Shown piece after piece: positions 7,870-15,382 of a stretch of 25,275 nucleotides of DNA. The DNA lies in the NCBI GenBank assembly GCA_036377055.1, contig DASUZD010000078.1, positions 1 through 25,275 of the forward strand. Reading direction: 5' to 3'. Within the stretch, counting starts at the first letter, position 1; every line of letters begins with the position of its first letter. The notes beneath the pieces were generated by a model, which was given only the letters and a program-made list of their open reading frames with translations, was not told the origin of the DNA and made no database searches. The translations under genes and the position numbers were made by a program. Source of the DNA: DASUZD01 sp036377055 (GTDB lineage: Bacteria; Actinomycetota; Thermoleophilia; Gaiellales; Gaiellaceae).

Positions 7870-8899
7870 GCACGCCGAGCGCCCGCGGGATCGCTTCGCT
7901 CGCCTCCTCGATGTCCTCGTCGGACACGTCCAGGTGTGTCACCGCACGGATCCGCGTTGCGTGGATCGTGTCCGACAGGGCCACGCCTTCCTCACGAACG
8001 CGGGCGAGCGCATCCTCGACGGCGAGCCCGAGCGCCCCGACGTCGATCTGCACGAAGTTCGTCTCGACGCGCTCGGGATCGACCGGCAGCCCGGCCGCAG
8101 CGAGCCGTTCGGCCAGAAACCTCGCGCGCCTGTGGTCGTCTGCGATCCGCTCCAGATGGTGGTCGAACGCGTAGACGCCCGCCGCGGCGACCATCCCCGC
8201 CTGCCGCATCGCGCCGCCGAAGAGGTGCTTCGCGCGCCGCGCCTTCGTCATCAGCTCCGGAGAACCCGCGACGAGCGCGCCGAGAGGGCAGCCCAGGCCC
8301 TTGGAGAGGCAGAGCGTGACCGTGTCGAACGGCCGGCCGATCTCGGCGACAGGAACGCCGAGCGCCACGGCCGCGTTCGCCACCCGGGCGCCGTCCAGGT
8401 GCACGCGCAGATCGTGCTCACGGCAAACGCCCACCACCGCATCGAGCTCGTCGAGCAGCCAGACGCGGCCGCCGGAGGAGTTGTGCGCGCTCTCGATCGA
8501 GACGATCCGCGTCCGCGGCGAGTGGCCGCTCCGCCAGTCGCGGATCGCACCCACGATCTGCTCCGGCGCGAGGCGTCCCGCCCGCCCGGGCAGGCCGCGC
8601 ATGACGAGACCCGAGAGCGCCGCCGGCCCACCCTGCTCGTAGATCAGGACGTGTGAGCTCTGCTCCGCCAGGAGCTCGTCGCCCGGCTCGGCGAGGATCC
8701 TGAGCGCGATCTCGTTCGCCATCGTCGCGGTCGGGACGAAGACCGCCTCCTCCTGGCCGAGCAGCGCGGCGCCGCGCCGCTCCAGCTCGAGGACGGTCGG
8801 GTCCTCGCGCTCCTGCTCGTCGCCGACGACGGCGCTCGCGATCGCCGCGCGCATCCCTGCCGTCGGCTGCGTGACGGTGTCTGACCGAAGATCGATCAC
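7856..8899 (-). CDS. ltaE: Low-specificity threonine aldolase
   Basis: This 347-residue PLP enzyme of fold type I splits L-threonine or L-allo-threonine into glycine and acetaldehyde. The N-terminal MIDLRSDTVTQPT is the family hallmark. HLDGAR (D169) binds the pyridine nitrogen, and CLSKGLGCPLG (K200) carries the Schiff-base lysine. IESAHNSSGG at 136-144 matches the usual ENTHNxxGG loop with Ser-Ala in place of Asn-Thr. Length is normal. The GTG start is divergent from the first Asp-box gene across a 113-nt shared gap. The glycine produced could feed the glycine cleavage system at the right end of the window, but the loci are about 14 kb apart. Confidence 0.93.
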   Translation of the reverse strand: MIDLRSDTVTQPTAGMRAAIASAVVGDEQEREDPTVLELERRGAALLGQEEAVFVPTATMANEIALRILAEPGDELLAEQSSHVLIYEQGGPAALSGLVMRGLPGRAGRLAPEQIVGAIRDWRSGHSPRTRIVSIESAHNSSGGRVWLLDELDAVVGVCREHDLRVHLDGARVANAAVALGVPVAEIGRPFDTVTLCLSKGLGCPLGALVAGSPELMTKARRAKHLFGGAMRQAGMVAAAGVYAFDHHLERIADDHRRARFLAERLAAAGLPVDPERVETNFVQIDVGALGLAVEDALARVREEGVALSDTIHATRIRAVTHLDVSDEDIEEASEAIPRALGVLARA

Positions 8900-8926
8900 G
8901 GGTCCATTCTCACAGAGCGTCTCAAA

Positions 8927-8990
8927 TGCCTCTAAGTGCTGTTCTCACTTGACATTCGAGCGAAAGGGTGTAGGACCCCCGGGTCGTCAG
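8927..8990 (+). promoter_or_regulatory. Array promoter module, gene 1
   Basis: Upstream box TGCCTCTAAGTGC (8927-8939), then 31 nt containing TTGACA (8949-8954, 16-nt spacer), then the -10 TAGGAC (8971-8976), then 6 nt, then GTCGTCAG (8983-8990) at the expected transcription start. The same elements at the same distances occur before genes 2, 4 and 5 of the array. Confidence 0.75.
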
Positions 8991-8994
8991 CTAT

Positions 8995-9044
8995 CCCACA
9001 GAAGGGGGGAAGATGAAGGTGCTTCGCACGCCTCTCCGGAGGCG
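8995..9044 (+). repeat. 50-nt perfect repeat covering RBS and first codons, gene 1 copy
   Basis: This stretch is identical to 10671-10720. It includes the purine-rich RBS (AAGGGGGGAAG), the ATG and the first 11 or so codons. The last 16 nt (9029-9044) form a 6-bp hairpin with loop TCCG. Identity at third codon positions suggests recent duplication, gene conversion or constraint on the RNA. Confidence 0.9.
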
Positions 9045-10512
9045 CCTTAGCCTTGCGCTCGCCCTCGCGGCCTCGGCAGCGCTCGTGCTGGCAATCAGCG
9101 CGTCGGCGAACGTCTCGGTCCTCATCATCGCGACCGATCCGTTCACGAACCCGGACAGCCAGCACGCGACCATCGTCGAGCCGGATACGTATTCGTTCGG
9201 GTCGACGATCGTCGCCGCGGCTCAATGGGGCAGGTTCTTCGACGGCGGTTCGTCCGACATCGGCGTCTCGGTCTCGACGAACAACGGCACGTCGTGGACG
9301 GCCCAGCAACTGCCGGGGATCACCGTCAACTCGACGCCGCCCGGCCCATGGGCCCGCGTCAGCGACCCGTCGGTCGCGTTCGACGCGCGGCACAACGTCT
9401 GGATGGTCTCGGGGCTTGCGCTCGACGCGAGCCTGAACGGCGCAGCCGTCACCCTGAGCCGCTCGACGAACGGCGGCGCAACGTGGAACAACCCGGTGAA
9501 CGTGGCGGTCGCGACGGGTAGTCAGAACTTCGACAAGAACTGGACCGTGTGCGACAACACGTCCACGAGCCCCTTCTACGGCTCGTGCTACACGACGTGG
9601 GACGACTTCGGCGCCGGCAACCTGCTGAAGATCGCCTACTCGCGTGACGGGGGCCTCACGTGGACGCTGAGCAGGACGCCGCGCGTCGGCGTGATCGGCG
9701 CGCAGCCGCTCACCCTGCCGAACGGGAACGTGGTCGTCCCGCTCGACAACGCGTCGGAGACCGCGATCGGCTACACGATCTCGACGAACGGCGGCGTGAA
9801 GTTCGGCAACGCGTTCACGATCTCGTCGATCACGGCCGCGAATGATCCGGGCAACATCCGGAGCGGCCCGCTGCCGTCGGCGGAGATCTCGGGCGACGGC
9901 AAGATCTTCCTCGTCTGGGAGGACTGCCGCTTCCGGTCGGGCTGCACGACGAACGACCTCGTCTACACGACGTCGACCAACGGGTCGACGTGGACGACGA
10001 TTACGCGGATCCCGACCGACCCCGGCGGGGTAGGCGGAACCCAGGACAGCATCATCCCCGGCGTCGCGGTCGATCGCACGACGTCGGGATCGTCGATCAA
10101 GGTGGGCATCGGCTACTACTACTTCCCGGTCGCCAGCTGCACGACGAGCTGCCAGCTCAACGTCGGCTATATCTCGTCGTCGAACGGCGGTACGACCTGG
10201 ACCGCGCAGACGATGCTTCGTGGGCCGATGACGATGAGCTGGCTCCCCAACACCTCACAGGGACGGATGGTCGGCGACTACATGTCGTCGTCCTTCGACG
10301 GCGGCCATCTCGCGCATCCGGTGTTCGCGGAGGCCTACGTCCCGACCCAAAATGGGACCGACTGCGCGACTGCAACTCCGTTCTGCAACCAGCCGCTCGA
10401 GACGCCCACCAGCGGCCTCGCGGCGCTGGCTGGCTCGGCGTCGGCGAACGACCCGGTCGTCTACTCCGGGCCGTCGCTGAACGGCAACTCAGGCTTCAGG
10501 AGGGCCCACTAG
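9013..10512 (+). CDS. Secreted six-bladed Asp-box (sialidase-fold) propeller, array gene 1
   Basis: This 499-residue protein has a clear signal peptide (MKVLRTPLRRR, a hydrophobic stretch, ending near SASA at about 32). Six Asp-box-like motifs mark six blades: STNNGTSW (88), STNGGATW (151), SRDGGLTW (210), degenerate STNGGVKF (257), STNGSTW (321) and SSNGGTTW (389). Four cysteine pairs (180/192, 305/311, 376/380, 451/458) fit an exported disulfide-bonded protein. Conserved family strings include DKNWTVCDN, LPSAEISGDGKI, WEDCRFR and GRMVGDY. The C-terminus is basic (GFRRAH). The fold matches sialidases (BNR/Asp-box), but I cannot place the Arg triad or Tyr/Glu pair, so sialidase activity is not claimed. 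It is followed by a strong hairpin. Confidence 0.85.
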   Translation: MKVLRTPLRRRLSLALALAASAALVLAISASANVSVLIIATDPFTNPDSQHATIVEPDTYSFGSTIVAAAQWGRFFDGGSSDIGVSVSTNNGTSWTAQQLPGITVNSTPPGPWARVSDPSVAFDARHNVWMVSGLALDASLNGAAVTLSRSTNGGATWNNPVNVAVATGSQNFDKNWTVCDNTSTSPFYGSCYTTWDDFGAGNLLKIAYSRDGGLTWTLSRTPRVGVIGAQPLTLPNGNVVVPLDNASETAIGYTISTNGGVKFGNAFTISSITAANDPGNIRSGPLPSAEISGDGKIFLVWEDCRFRSGCTTNDLVYTTSTNGSTWTTITRIPTDPGGVGGTQDSIIPGVAVDRTTSGSSIKVGIGYYYFPVASCTTSCQLNVGYISSSNGGTTWTAQTMLRGPMTMSWLPNTSQGRMVGDYMSSSFDGGHLAHPVFAEAYVPTQNGTDCATATPFCNQPLETPTSGLAALAGSASANDPVVYSGPSLNGNSGFRRAH

Positions 10513-10541
10513 AGCAGACCGAAGCAACAGACCGAATCACC

Positions 10542-10571
10542 CGAGGGGCCGGCCGAAACGCCGGCCCCTCG
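10542..10571 (+). terminator. GC-rich hairpin after array gene 1
   Basis: A perfect 12-bp stem (CGAGGGGCCGGC with its complement) and a 6-nt loop CGAAAC, 29 nt after the stop. There is no T-tract, as is common for high-GC terminators. Confidence 0.65.
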
Positions 10572-10603
10572 CCTTCGCGCACACATTCACAGAGCGCCTC
10601 GAT

Positions 10604-10667
10604 TGCCCTGAAGTGCGGAATTGACTTGACTTTCGAGCATGAGGGTGTAGGACCCCTGGGTCGTTAG
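10604..10667 (+). promoter_or_regulatory. Array promoter module, gene 2
   Basis: TGCCCTGAAGTGC (10604-10616), 31 nt containing TTGACT (10626-10631, 16-nt spacer), TAGGAC (10648-10653), 6 nt, then GTCGTTAG (10660-10667). Together with the gap before gene 1 it forms about 100 nt of alignable sequence. Confidence 0.75.
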
Positions 10668-10670
10668 CTA

Positions 10671-10720
10671 CCCACAGAAGGGGGGAAGATGAAGGTGCTT
10701 CGCACGCCTCTCCGGAGGCG
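10671..10720 (+). repeat. 50-nt perfect repeat covering RBS and first codons, gene 2 copy
   Basis: Identical to 8995-9044. The internal 16-nt hairpin is at 10705-10720. Identity stops abruptly on both sides, although weaker similarity continues in the leader and the signal-peptide coding region. Confidence 0.9.
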
Positions 10721-12197
10721 TCTCACCCTTGCACTCGCCCTCGCGGCCACGGCGGCGCTGGTCACTGCGCTCGGCGCGGGCGCGTCCGTCCCGCTCCAGC
10801 AGATCGCAGTCGACACGTTCACGAACCCGGACAGCCAGCACGCCACGATCGTCGAGCCGGACACGTTCGCGTCCGGCAATACGATCGTCGCTGTGGCGCA
10901 GTTCGGACGCTTCTTCGACGGGGGAGCGTCCGACATCGGCTGGGCGACCAGCCAGGACGGCGGCGCCACGTGGCCCTCGAGTGGGGGACTGCCCGGCCTC
11001 ACGGTGAACTCGGTCCCGGCAGGGCCGTATGCGCGCGTCAGCGACCCCTCGGTCGCCTACGACGCAATGCACCACGTTTGGATCGTCTCGTCGCTCGCGC
11101 TCGACGCGAGCGTGAACGGCGTCGCCGTCGTCGCCAGCCGCTCGACGGATGCGACGGGGACCGCATGGCTGGGCCCGGTCACGATCGCGTCGATCGGCCC
11201 GAGCCAGAGCTTCGACAAGAACTGGACCGTGTGCGACAACACGCCGACGAGCTCGTTCTACGGGTCGTGCTACACCCAGTTCGACGACTTCGGGCACGGG
11301 AACGCGCTGAAGATCTACTACTCGCGGAACGGCGGCGCGAGCTGGACCGCGAGCCGCGTGCCGAACGTCGGCGTGATCGGCGGCCAGCCGGTCGTGCGCG
11401 ACAACGGCACCGTTGTGGTCCCGATCGACAACGCGAGCGAGACCGCACTCGGCTACACGATCTCCACGAACGGAGGCGTGAAGTTCGGCCAGGCGTTCAC
11501 GATCACGAACATTACGGCCGCGAACGACCCGGGCGGCATCCGCAGCGGTCCGCTTCCGTCGGCCGAGATCTCCGGCGACAACAAGATCTACGTCGTCTGG
11601 GAGGACTGCCGCTTCAGAGCCGGCTGCACGACGAACGACCTCGTCTACGTGACCTCGACGAACGGCTCGACCTGGTCGGCCGTCCAGCGGATCCCGATCG
11701 ACCCGGTCTCGAGCACGGTCGACCACTTGATCCCGGGCGTCGCGGTCGATCGGAGCACGTCCGGCGCCAACATCCACGTCGGCGTCGCCTACTACTACTA
11801 CCCGAACGTGAACTGCAACCAGGCGACGTGTGACCTCAATGCCGGATTCATCTCGTCCGTGAACGGCGGTACGGGCTGGTCGACGCCACAGCAGCTCGGG
11901 CCCACCCCCGCCGGCACGCTCACGATGAAGCTCGGCTGGCTGCCCGACACCTCGCAGGGCCGGATGGTCGGGGACTACATCTCGACCTCGTACGCCGGCG
12001 GGACCGCTCACCCCGCGGTCGCGTTCGCGAACCCGCCACCGTCGGGCACCTGCGGGCTCGGCCTCGTATGTGACCAGGCGCTGTACACGACGACGTCAGG
12101 CCTGGCCGCGGCCGGCGGCAGCATCACCGCCAACGACCAGGTCGTCTACAACGGCCCGTCGCTCAACGGCAACTCGGCCTTCAGGAGGGCGCACTAG
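10689..12197 (+). CDS. Secreted six-bladed Asp-box (sialidase-fold) propeller, array gene 2
   Basis: This 502-residue paralogue shares its first residues exactly with gene 1 (MKVLRTPLRRRL) and has a signal peptide ending near LGAGA. Some Asp boxes are well kept (SQDGGATW, SRNGGASW, STNGSTW, SVNGGTGW); the one at about residue 150 has decayed to STDATGTAW. The four cysteine pairs are kept, including WEDCRFRAGC and CGLGLVC. The C-terminus ends in AFRRAH. It has its own promoter module. Only 59 nt separate it from gene 3, with a hairpin in between, so gene 3 may depend on partial read-through from here. Extracellular carbohydrate or glycoprotein binding or cleavage is plausible; no substrate is shown. 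Confidence 0.85.
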   Translation: MKVLRTPLRRRLTLALALAATAALVTALGAGASVPLQQIAVDTFTNPDSQHATIVEPDTFASGNTIVAVAQFGRFFDGGASDIGWATSQDGGATWPSSGGLPGLTVNSVPAGPYARVSDPSVAYDAMHHVWIVSSLALDASVNGVAVVASRSTDATGTAWLGPVTIASIGPSQSFDKNWTVCDNTPTSSFYGSCYTQFDDFGHGNALKIYYSRNGGASWTASRVPNVGVIGGQPVVRDNGTVVVPIDNASETALGYTISTNGGVKFGQAFTITNITAANDPGGIRSGPLPSAEISGDNKIYVVWEDCRFRAGCTTNDLVYVTSTNGSTWSAVQRIPIDPVSSTVDHLIPGVAVDRSTSGANIHVGVAYYYYPNVNCNQATCDLNAGFISSVNGGTGWSTPQQLGPTPAGTLTMKLGWLPDTSQGRMVGDYISTSYAGGTAHPAVAFANPPPSGTCGLGLVCDQALYTTTSGLAAAGGSITANDQVVYNGPSLNGNSAFRRAH

Positions 12198-12206
12198 ACC
12201 AACTAA

Positions 12207-12238
12207 GCGAGAGGCCGGTGGCGGCGCCGGCCTCTCGC
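12207..12238 (+). terminator. GC-rich hairpin between array genes 2 and 3
   Basis: A perfect 12-bp stem with arms GCGAGAGGCCGG and CCGGCCTCTCGC and an 8-nt loop. It sits between the gene 2 stop and the gene 3 RBS, so it could act as an attenuator or mRNA-stability element if genes 2 and 3 are co-transcribed. Confidence 0.6.
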
Positions 12239-12256
12239 CGCACCAAAGGAGCCGTC

Positions 12257-13642
12257 ATGAGCAGCTTCTCTTCGCCGCACGGGAGGCGCTTCGGCCTTGC
12301 CCTCGCCGCGACCGTAGTCGCGGCGCTCGTCGCCTCGCTCGCGGCCTCCGCGGCCCTGGGGCCGATCCTCACCGACCCGTTCACGAACCCGGACAGCCAG
12401 CACAAGACGGTCGTCGAGCCGGACACCTTCTCGGCGGGCTCCACGATCGTGGCCGTCGCCCAGATGGGCCAGTTCACGGACGAGGGCGCCTCCGGAATCG
12501 GCTTCGCCACCACCACCAACAACGCCGTCTCGTGGACGAGCGGCGTCCTTCCCGCGATCACGCGGTACCAGAACCCGGCCGGCCCGTACGACCGCGCCAC
12601 CGACGCATCCATCGCCTTCGACGCCCGGCACAACGTGTGGATCGCCGCCTCGCTCGGCCTCCGCGTGCCGGGGCCGAGGGGGGCGGCAGTCATCGCGAGC
12701 CGCTCGACGAACGGCGGCCTCGCGTGGGCGCCTCCGGTGACGATCGCCGCCGCCACCGGGAGCAGTCAAAACTTCGAGAAGCCCTGGATCGTGTGCGACG
12801 ACACGGCCACGAGCCCCTTCTACGGCTCGTGCTACGCCGCCTTCGACGACCATGGCAACGGCAACGCGTTCAAGGCCGCGTACTCGCGCGACGGCGGCCT
12901 GACCTGGACGCTTTCGTCCACGCCCAACCTAGGCGTGATCGGCGTTCAGCCGCTCGCCCTGCCGAACGGAAAGGTGATCGTCATCTTCGACAACCCGTCC
13001 GAGACGGCAATCGGTGTCATCACCTCGGGGAACGGCGGCGTGAGCTACGGCGGCACGGTCACGATCACGTCGATCACCGCGGCCGTCGACCCCGGCAACA
13101 TCCGCTCCAGCCCGCTCCCGTCGGCCGAGATCGACGGCGGCGGGAAGGTCTACGTCGCGTGGCAGGACTGCCGCTTCCGGACCGGTTGCACCTCGAACGA
13201 CATCGTCTACGTCACCTCGAGCAACGGGACGACGTGGTCGGTCGTCCAGCGCGTGCCGATCGATTCGGTGACCAGCACGGTCGACCACCTCACTCCGGGC
13301 ATGGGCGCCGACAAGTCGTCGTCGACCGTGAGCAGCCACATCGCAGTCACCTACTACTACTTCCCGAACGTGTCCTGCACGATCGCGACGTGCCAGCTCG
13401 ACGTCGGGTTCATCTCGTCGTCGAACGGCGGGACGACCTGGTCCGCGGCGACGCAGCTCGCCGGGCCGATGTCGACGCCCTGGCTGCCGTGCACGAACAC
13501 TGGCTACATGTTCGGCGACTACATCTCGACGTCGTTCGGCTCGGACGGCCTCGCCCACCCGGTGATCGTCGTCGCTCACGCGCCCACAGGGCCGAGCTGC
13601 TCGACGGGGATCCCGACCTACGATGTCGCTCTCTACGGCTAG
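12257..13642 (+). CDS. Divergent, C-terminally shortened Asp-box propeller, array gene 3
   Basis: This 461-residue protein starts at ATG 12257, chosen because AAAGGAG (12245-12251) lies just upstream and the signal peptide begins here; an in-frame start further upstream would be translated from the hairpin. The body aligns with the paralogues (SRDGGLTW, SSNGTTW, SSNGGTTW, WQDCRFRTGC). It has lost the last 36 or so residues, ending at YDVALYG without the basic His-ending tail. Family strings are altered: DKNW to EKPW, SDPSV to TDASI, SQGRMVGDY to NTGYMFGDY. One cysteine of the last pair is replaced by Tyr, while a new Cys appears in WLPC. It lacks the array promoter module. It may be neofunctionalised or decaying; the reading frame is intact. 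Confidence 0.83.
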   Translation: MSSFSSPHGRRFGLALAATVVAALVASLAASAALGPILTDPFTNPDSQHKTVVEPDTFSAGSTIVAVAQMGQFTDEGASGIGFATTTNNAVSWTSGVLPAITRYQNPAGPYDRATDASIAFDARHNVWIAASLGLRVPGPRGAAVIASRSTNGGLAWAPPVTIAAATGSSQNFEKPWIVCDDTATSPFYGSCYAAFDDHGNGNAFKAAYSRDGGLTWTLSSTPNLGVIGVQPLALPNGKVIVIFDNPSETAIGVITSGNGGVSYGGTVTITSITAAVDPGNIRSSPLPSAEIDGGGKVYVAWQDCRFRTGCTSNDIVYVTSSNGTTWSVVQRVPIDSVTSTVDHLTPGMGADKSSSTVSSHIAVTYYYFPNVSCTIATCQLDVGFISSSNGGTTWSAATQLAGPMSTPWLPCTNTGYMFGDYISTSFGSDGLAHPVIVVAHAPTGPSCSTGIPTYDVALYG

Positions 13643-13647
13643 AAACG

Positions 13648-13673
13648 AAGGGGCCGGCTCCGGCCGGCCTCTT
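13648..13673 (+). terminator. GC-rich hairpin after array gene 3
   Basis: An 11-bp stem (AAGGGGCCGGC against its near-complement, one G-U pair) with a TCCG loop, 5 nt after the stop. It belongs to the same hairpin family as the others in the array. Confidence 0.6.
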
Positions 13674-13687
13674 ATGCCTCGCGGTGT

Positions 13688-13751
13688 TGCCTCAAAGCGC
13701 ATTTTTCCTTGCCTGGAATCTAGGGCCGTAGTAGACCTCGCAAGTCGTCAG
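13688..13751 (+). promoter_or_regulatory. Array promoter module, gene 4
   Basis: TGCCTCAAAGCGC (13688-13700), 31 nt containing TTGCCT (13709-13714, 17-nt spacer), TAGACC (13732-13737), 6 nt, then GTCGTCAG (13744-13751). The sequence between these blocks is unlike that of genes 1 and 2, which makes the conserved blocks stand out. Confidence 0.75.
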
Positions 13752-13768
13752 TTCAAAGGAGGAGAGCC

Positions 13769-15247
13769 ATGCACGTACCGCGAGCTGCCCTCGCCCTCGG
13801 ATTCGCTGCCACCGCCGCGCTCGTTCTGAGCCTCGCGGCGGGCGCGACGATCCCGGTCGTCAAGATCGCGACCGACCCCTTCACCAACTCGACCAGCCAG
13901 CACAAGACGATCGTCGAGCCCGACTCGTACTCGTTCGGCTCCACGCTCGTCTCCGCCGCGCAATTCGGGCGCTTCTTCAACGGAGGCGCGTCCGACATCG
14001 GCTTCGCCACGTCGACGAACAACGGCGTGTCGTGGACGAGCGGCGTCCTGCCCGGGATCACGCCCTTCACGAACCCGCCCGGTCCGTACGCGCGCGTCAG
14101 CGACCCGTCCGTCGCCTTCGACCGCAGACACGGCGTCTGGATGATCTCCTCGCTCGCGCTCAACTCGACCCCGAACGGCGTCGCTGTGATCGTCAACCGC
14201 TCCACGAACGGCGGGCTCAACTGGGGGAACCCGGTCACGGTCCATGCAGCCGGCGCGGGTGAGGACCTCGACAAGAACTGGACCGTCTGCGACAACACGA
14301 CGACCAGCCCGTTCTACGGCTCGTGCTACACGCAGTGGGACGACTTCGGCCACGGCAACCGGTTCCGGATGGCGTTCTCCCGTGACGGCGGCCTCAACTG
14401 GACGCTCTCGACGACGCCGAACCAGGGTGTGATCGGCGGCCAGCCGGTCACGCTCCCGAACGGGAACGTCGTCGTCCCGCTCGACAGCGCGGACGAGACG
14501 CAGCTCGGCCGCTCGATCTCGACGAACGGCGGCGTCAGCTTCGGAACCGCGTTCGTGATCACGAACATCACGGCGGCCGACGATCCGGGGAACATCCGCA
14601 GCGGCCCGCTTCCCTCGGCGGAGATCTCCGGCGACGGCAAGATCTACGTCGTCTGGGAGGATTGCCGCTTCCGCGTCGGCTGCACCACGAACGACCTCGT
14701 CTACACGACCTCCCTGAACGGGACGTCGTGGACGGGCGTGCAGCGGATCCCGATCGACCCGGTCACCAGCACCGTCGACCACTTCATCCCCGGAGTCGCA
14801 GTCGACAAGAACACCTCCGGCGCCACGATCAGGGTGAGCGTCACCTACTACTACTACCCGAACGTCGTCTGCGTCTTCGCGACGTGCCAGCTGCGAGTCG
14901 GCTTCATCAAGTCGTCGAATGGCGGCTCGACGTGGAACGCGGCGATCGACGTCGCGGGGCCGATGACGATGAGCTGGCTCCCGAACACCTCGCAGGGGCG
15001 GATGGTGGGGGACTACATCTCGACCTCGTACAACTCGAGTGGCCTCGCGTTCGGCTTCTTCGCGCGGGCGTTCGCGCCCACCTCGGGGGGGAGCGACTGC
15101 CAGACCGCGACGCCGAATTGCGACCAGGGGCTGTACACGTTCGCCTCAGGCCAGGCGGCTTCGGCCGGAACGCTGACCGCGAACGATCCGGTGGTGTACA
15201 CGGCGAAGCCGCGGCCGGGGGCTTCGGGGTTCAGCCACCGTCACTAG
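13769..15247 (+). CDS. Secreted six-bladed Asp-box (sialidase-fold) propeller, array gene 4
   Basis: This 492-residue protein starts at ATG behind a strong AAAGGAGGAG ribosome binding site. Its signal peptide is MHVPRAALAL onward, ending near LAAGA. Asp boxes include STNNGVSW (82-89), STNGGLNW (145-152) and SRDGGLNW (204-211), with later copies SLNGTSW and SSNGGSTW. Cysteine pairs are complete (WTVCDN with GSCYT; WEDCRFRVGC; VVCVFATC; DCQTATPNC). The C-terminus is GFSHRH. Its N-terminus and leader are closest to gene 5, suggesting a separate duplication from the gene 1/2 pair. It is probably exported and folded outside the membrane. Enzyme activity is not demonstrable from motifs. Confidence 0.85.
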   Translation: MHVPRAALALGFAATAALVLSLAAGATIPVVKIATDPFTNSTSQHKTIVEPDSYSFGSTLVSAAQFGRFFNGGASDIGFATSTNNGVSWTSGVLPGITPFTNPPGPYARVSDPSVAFDRRHGVWMISSLALNSTPNGVAVIVNRSTNGGLNWGNPVTVHAAGAGEDLDKNWTVCDNTTTSPFYGSCYTQWDDFGHGNRFRMAFSRDGGLNWTLSTTPNQGVIGGQPVTLPNGNVVVPLDSADETQLGRSISTNGGVSFGTAFVITNITAADDPGNIRSGPLPSAEISGDGKIYVVWEDCRFRVGCTTNDLVYTTSLNGTSWTGVQRIPIDPVTSTVDHFIPGVAVDKNTSGATIRVSVTYYYYPNVVCVFATCQLRVGFIKSSNGGSTWNAAIDVAGPMTMSWLPNTSQGRMVGDYISTSYNSSGLAFGFFARAFAPTSGGSDCQTATPNCDQGLYTFASGQAASAGTLTANDPVVYTAKPRPGASGFSHRH

Positions 15248-15260
15248 ACCGCTAAAGAGC

Positions 15261-15288
15261 CGAGAGGCCGGGTTCGCCCGGCCTCTCG
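15261..15288 (+). terminator. GC-rich hairpin after array gene 4
   Basis: A 12-bp stem with arms CGAGAGGCCGGG and CCCGGCCTCTCG closed by a TTCG tetraloop, 13 nt after the stop. Confidence 0.7.
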
Positions 15289-15303
15289 TCGCTCGCGCCC
15301 GCT

Positions 15304-15367
15304 TGCCTCAAAGCGCACTCTTGCTTGCCGCCGATGCGGCGTGGGAGTAGACATCGCCGGTCATCTC
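15304..15367 (+). promoter_or_regulatory. Array promoter module, gene 5
   Basis: TGCCTCAAAGCGC (15304-15316, identical to gene 4), 31 nt containing a weak TTGCCG (15325-15330, 17-nt spacer), TAGACA (15348-15353), 6 nt, then GTCATCTC (15360-15367), the most diverged initial box. Confidence 0.7.
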
Positions 15368-15382
15368 TCTAAGGAGGCAGGA

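Noticed and set aside
8995..10720. Treating the 50-nt repeats as mobile-element ends or CRISPR repeats
   Set aside because: There are only two copies, each at the start of a paralogous gene, with no transposase, no target duplication and no regular spacers.
12070..13731. A 553-codon open frame overlapping array gene 3, and many other long Arg/Ala-rich frames
   Set aside because: They are shadows of real genes in GC-rich DNA: translations are dominated by Arg, Ala and Gly, have no domains, and cross gene boundaries and hairpins.
15341..15382. An earlier start for array gene 5
   Set aside because: It would begin before the predicted -10 element and lacks an RBS; ATG 15383 has AAGGAGG and aligns with gene 4.
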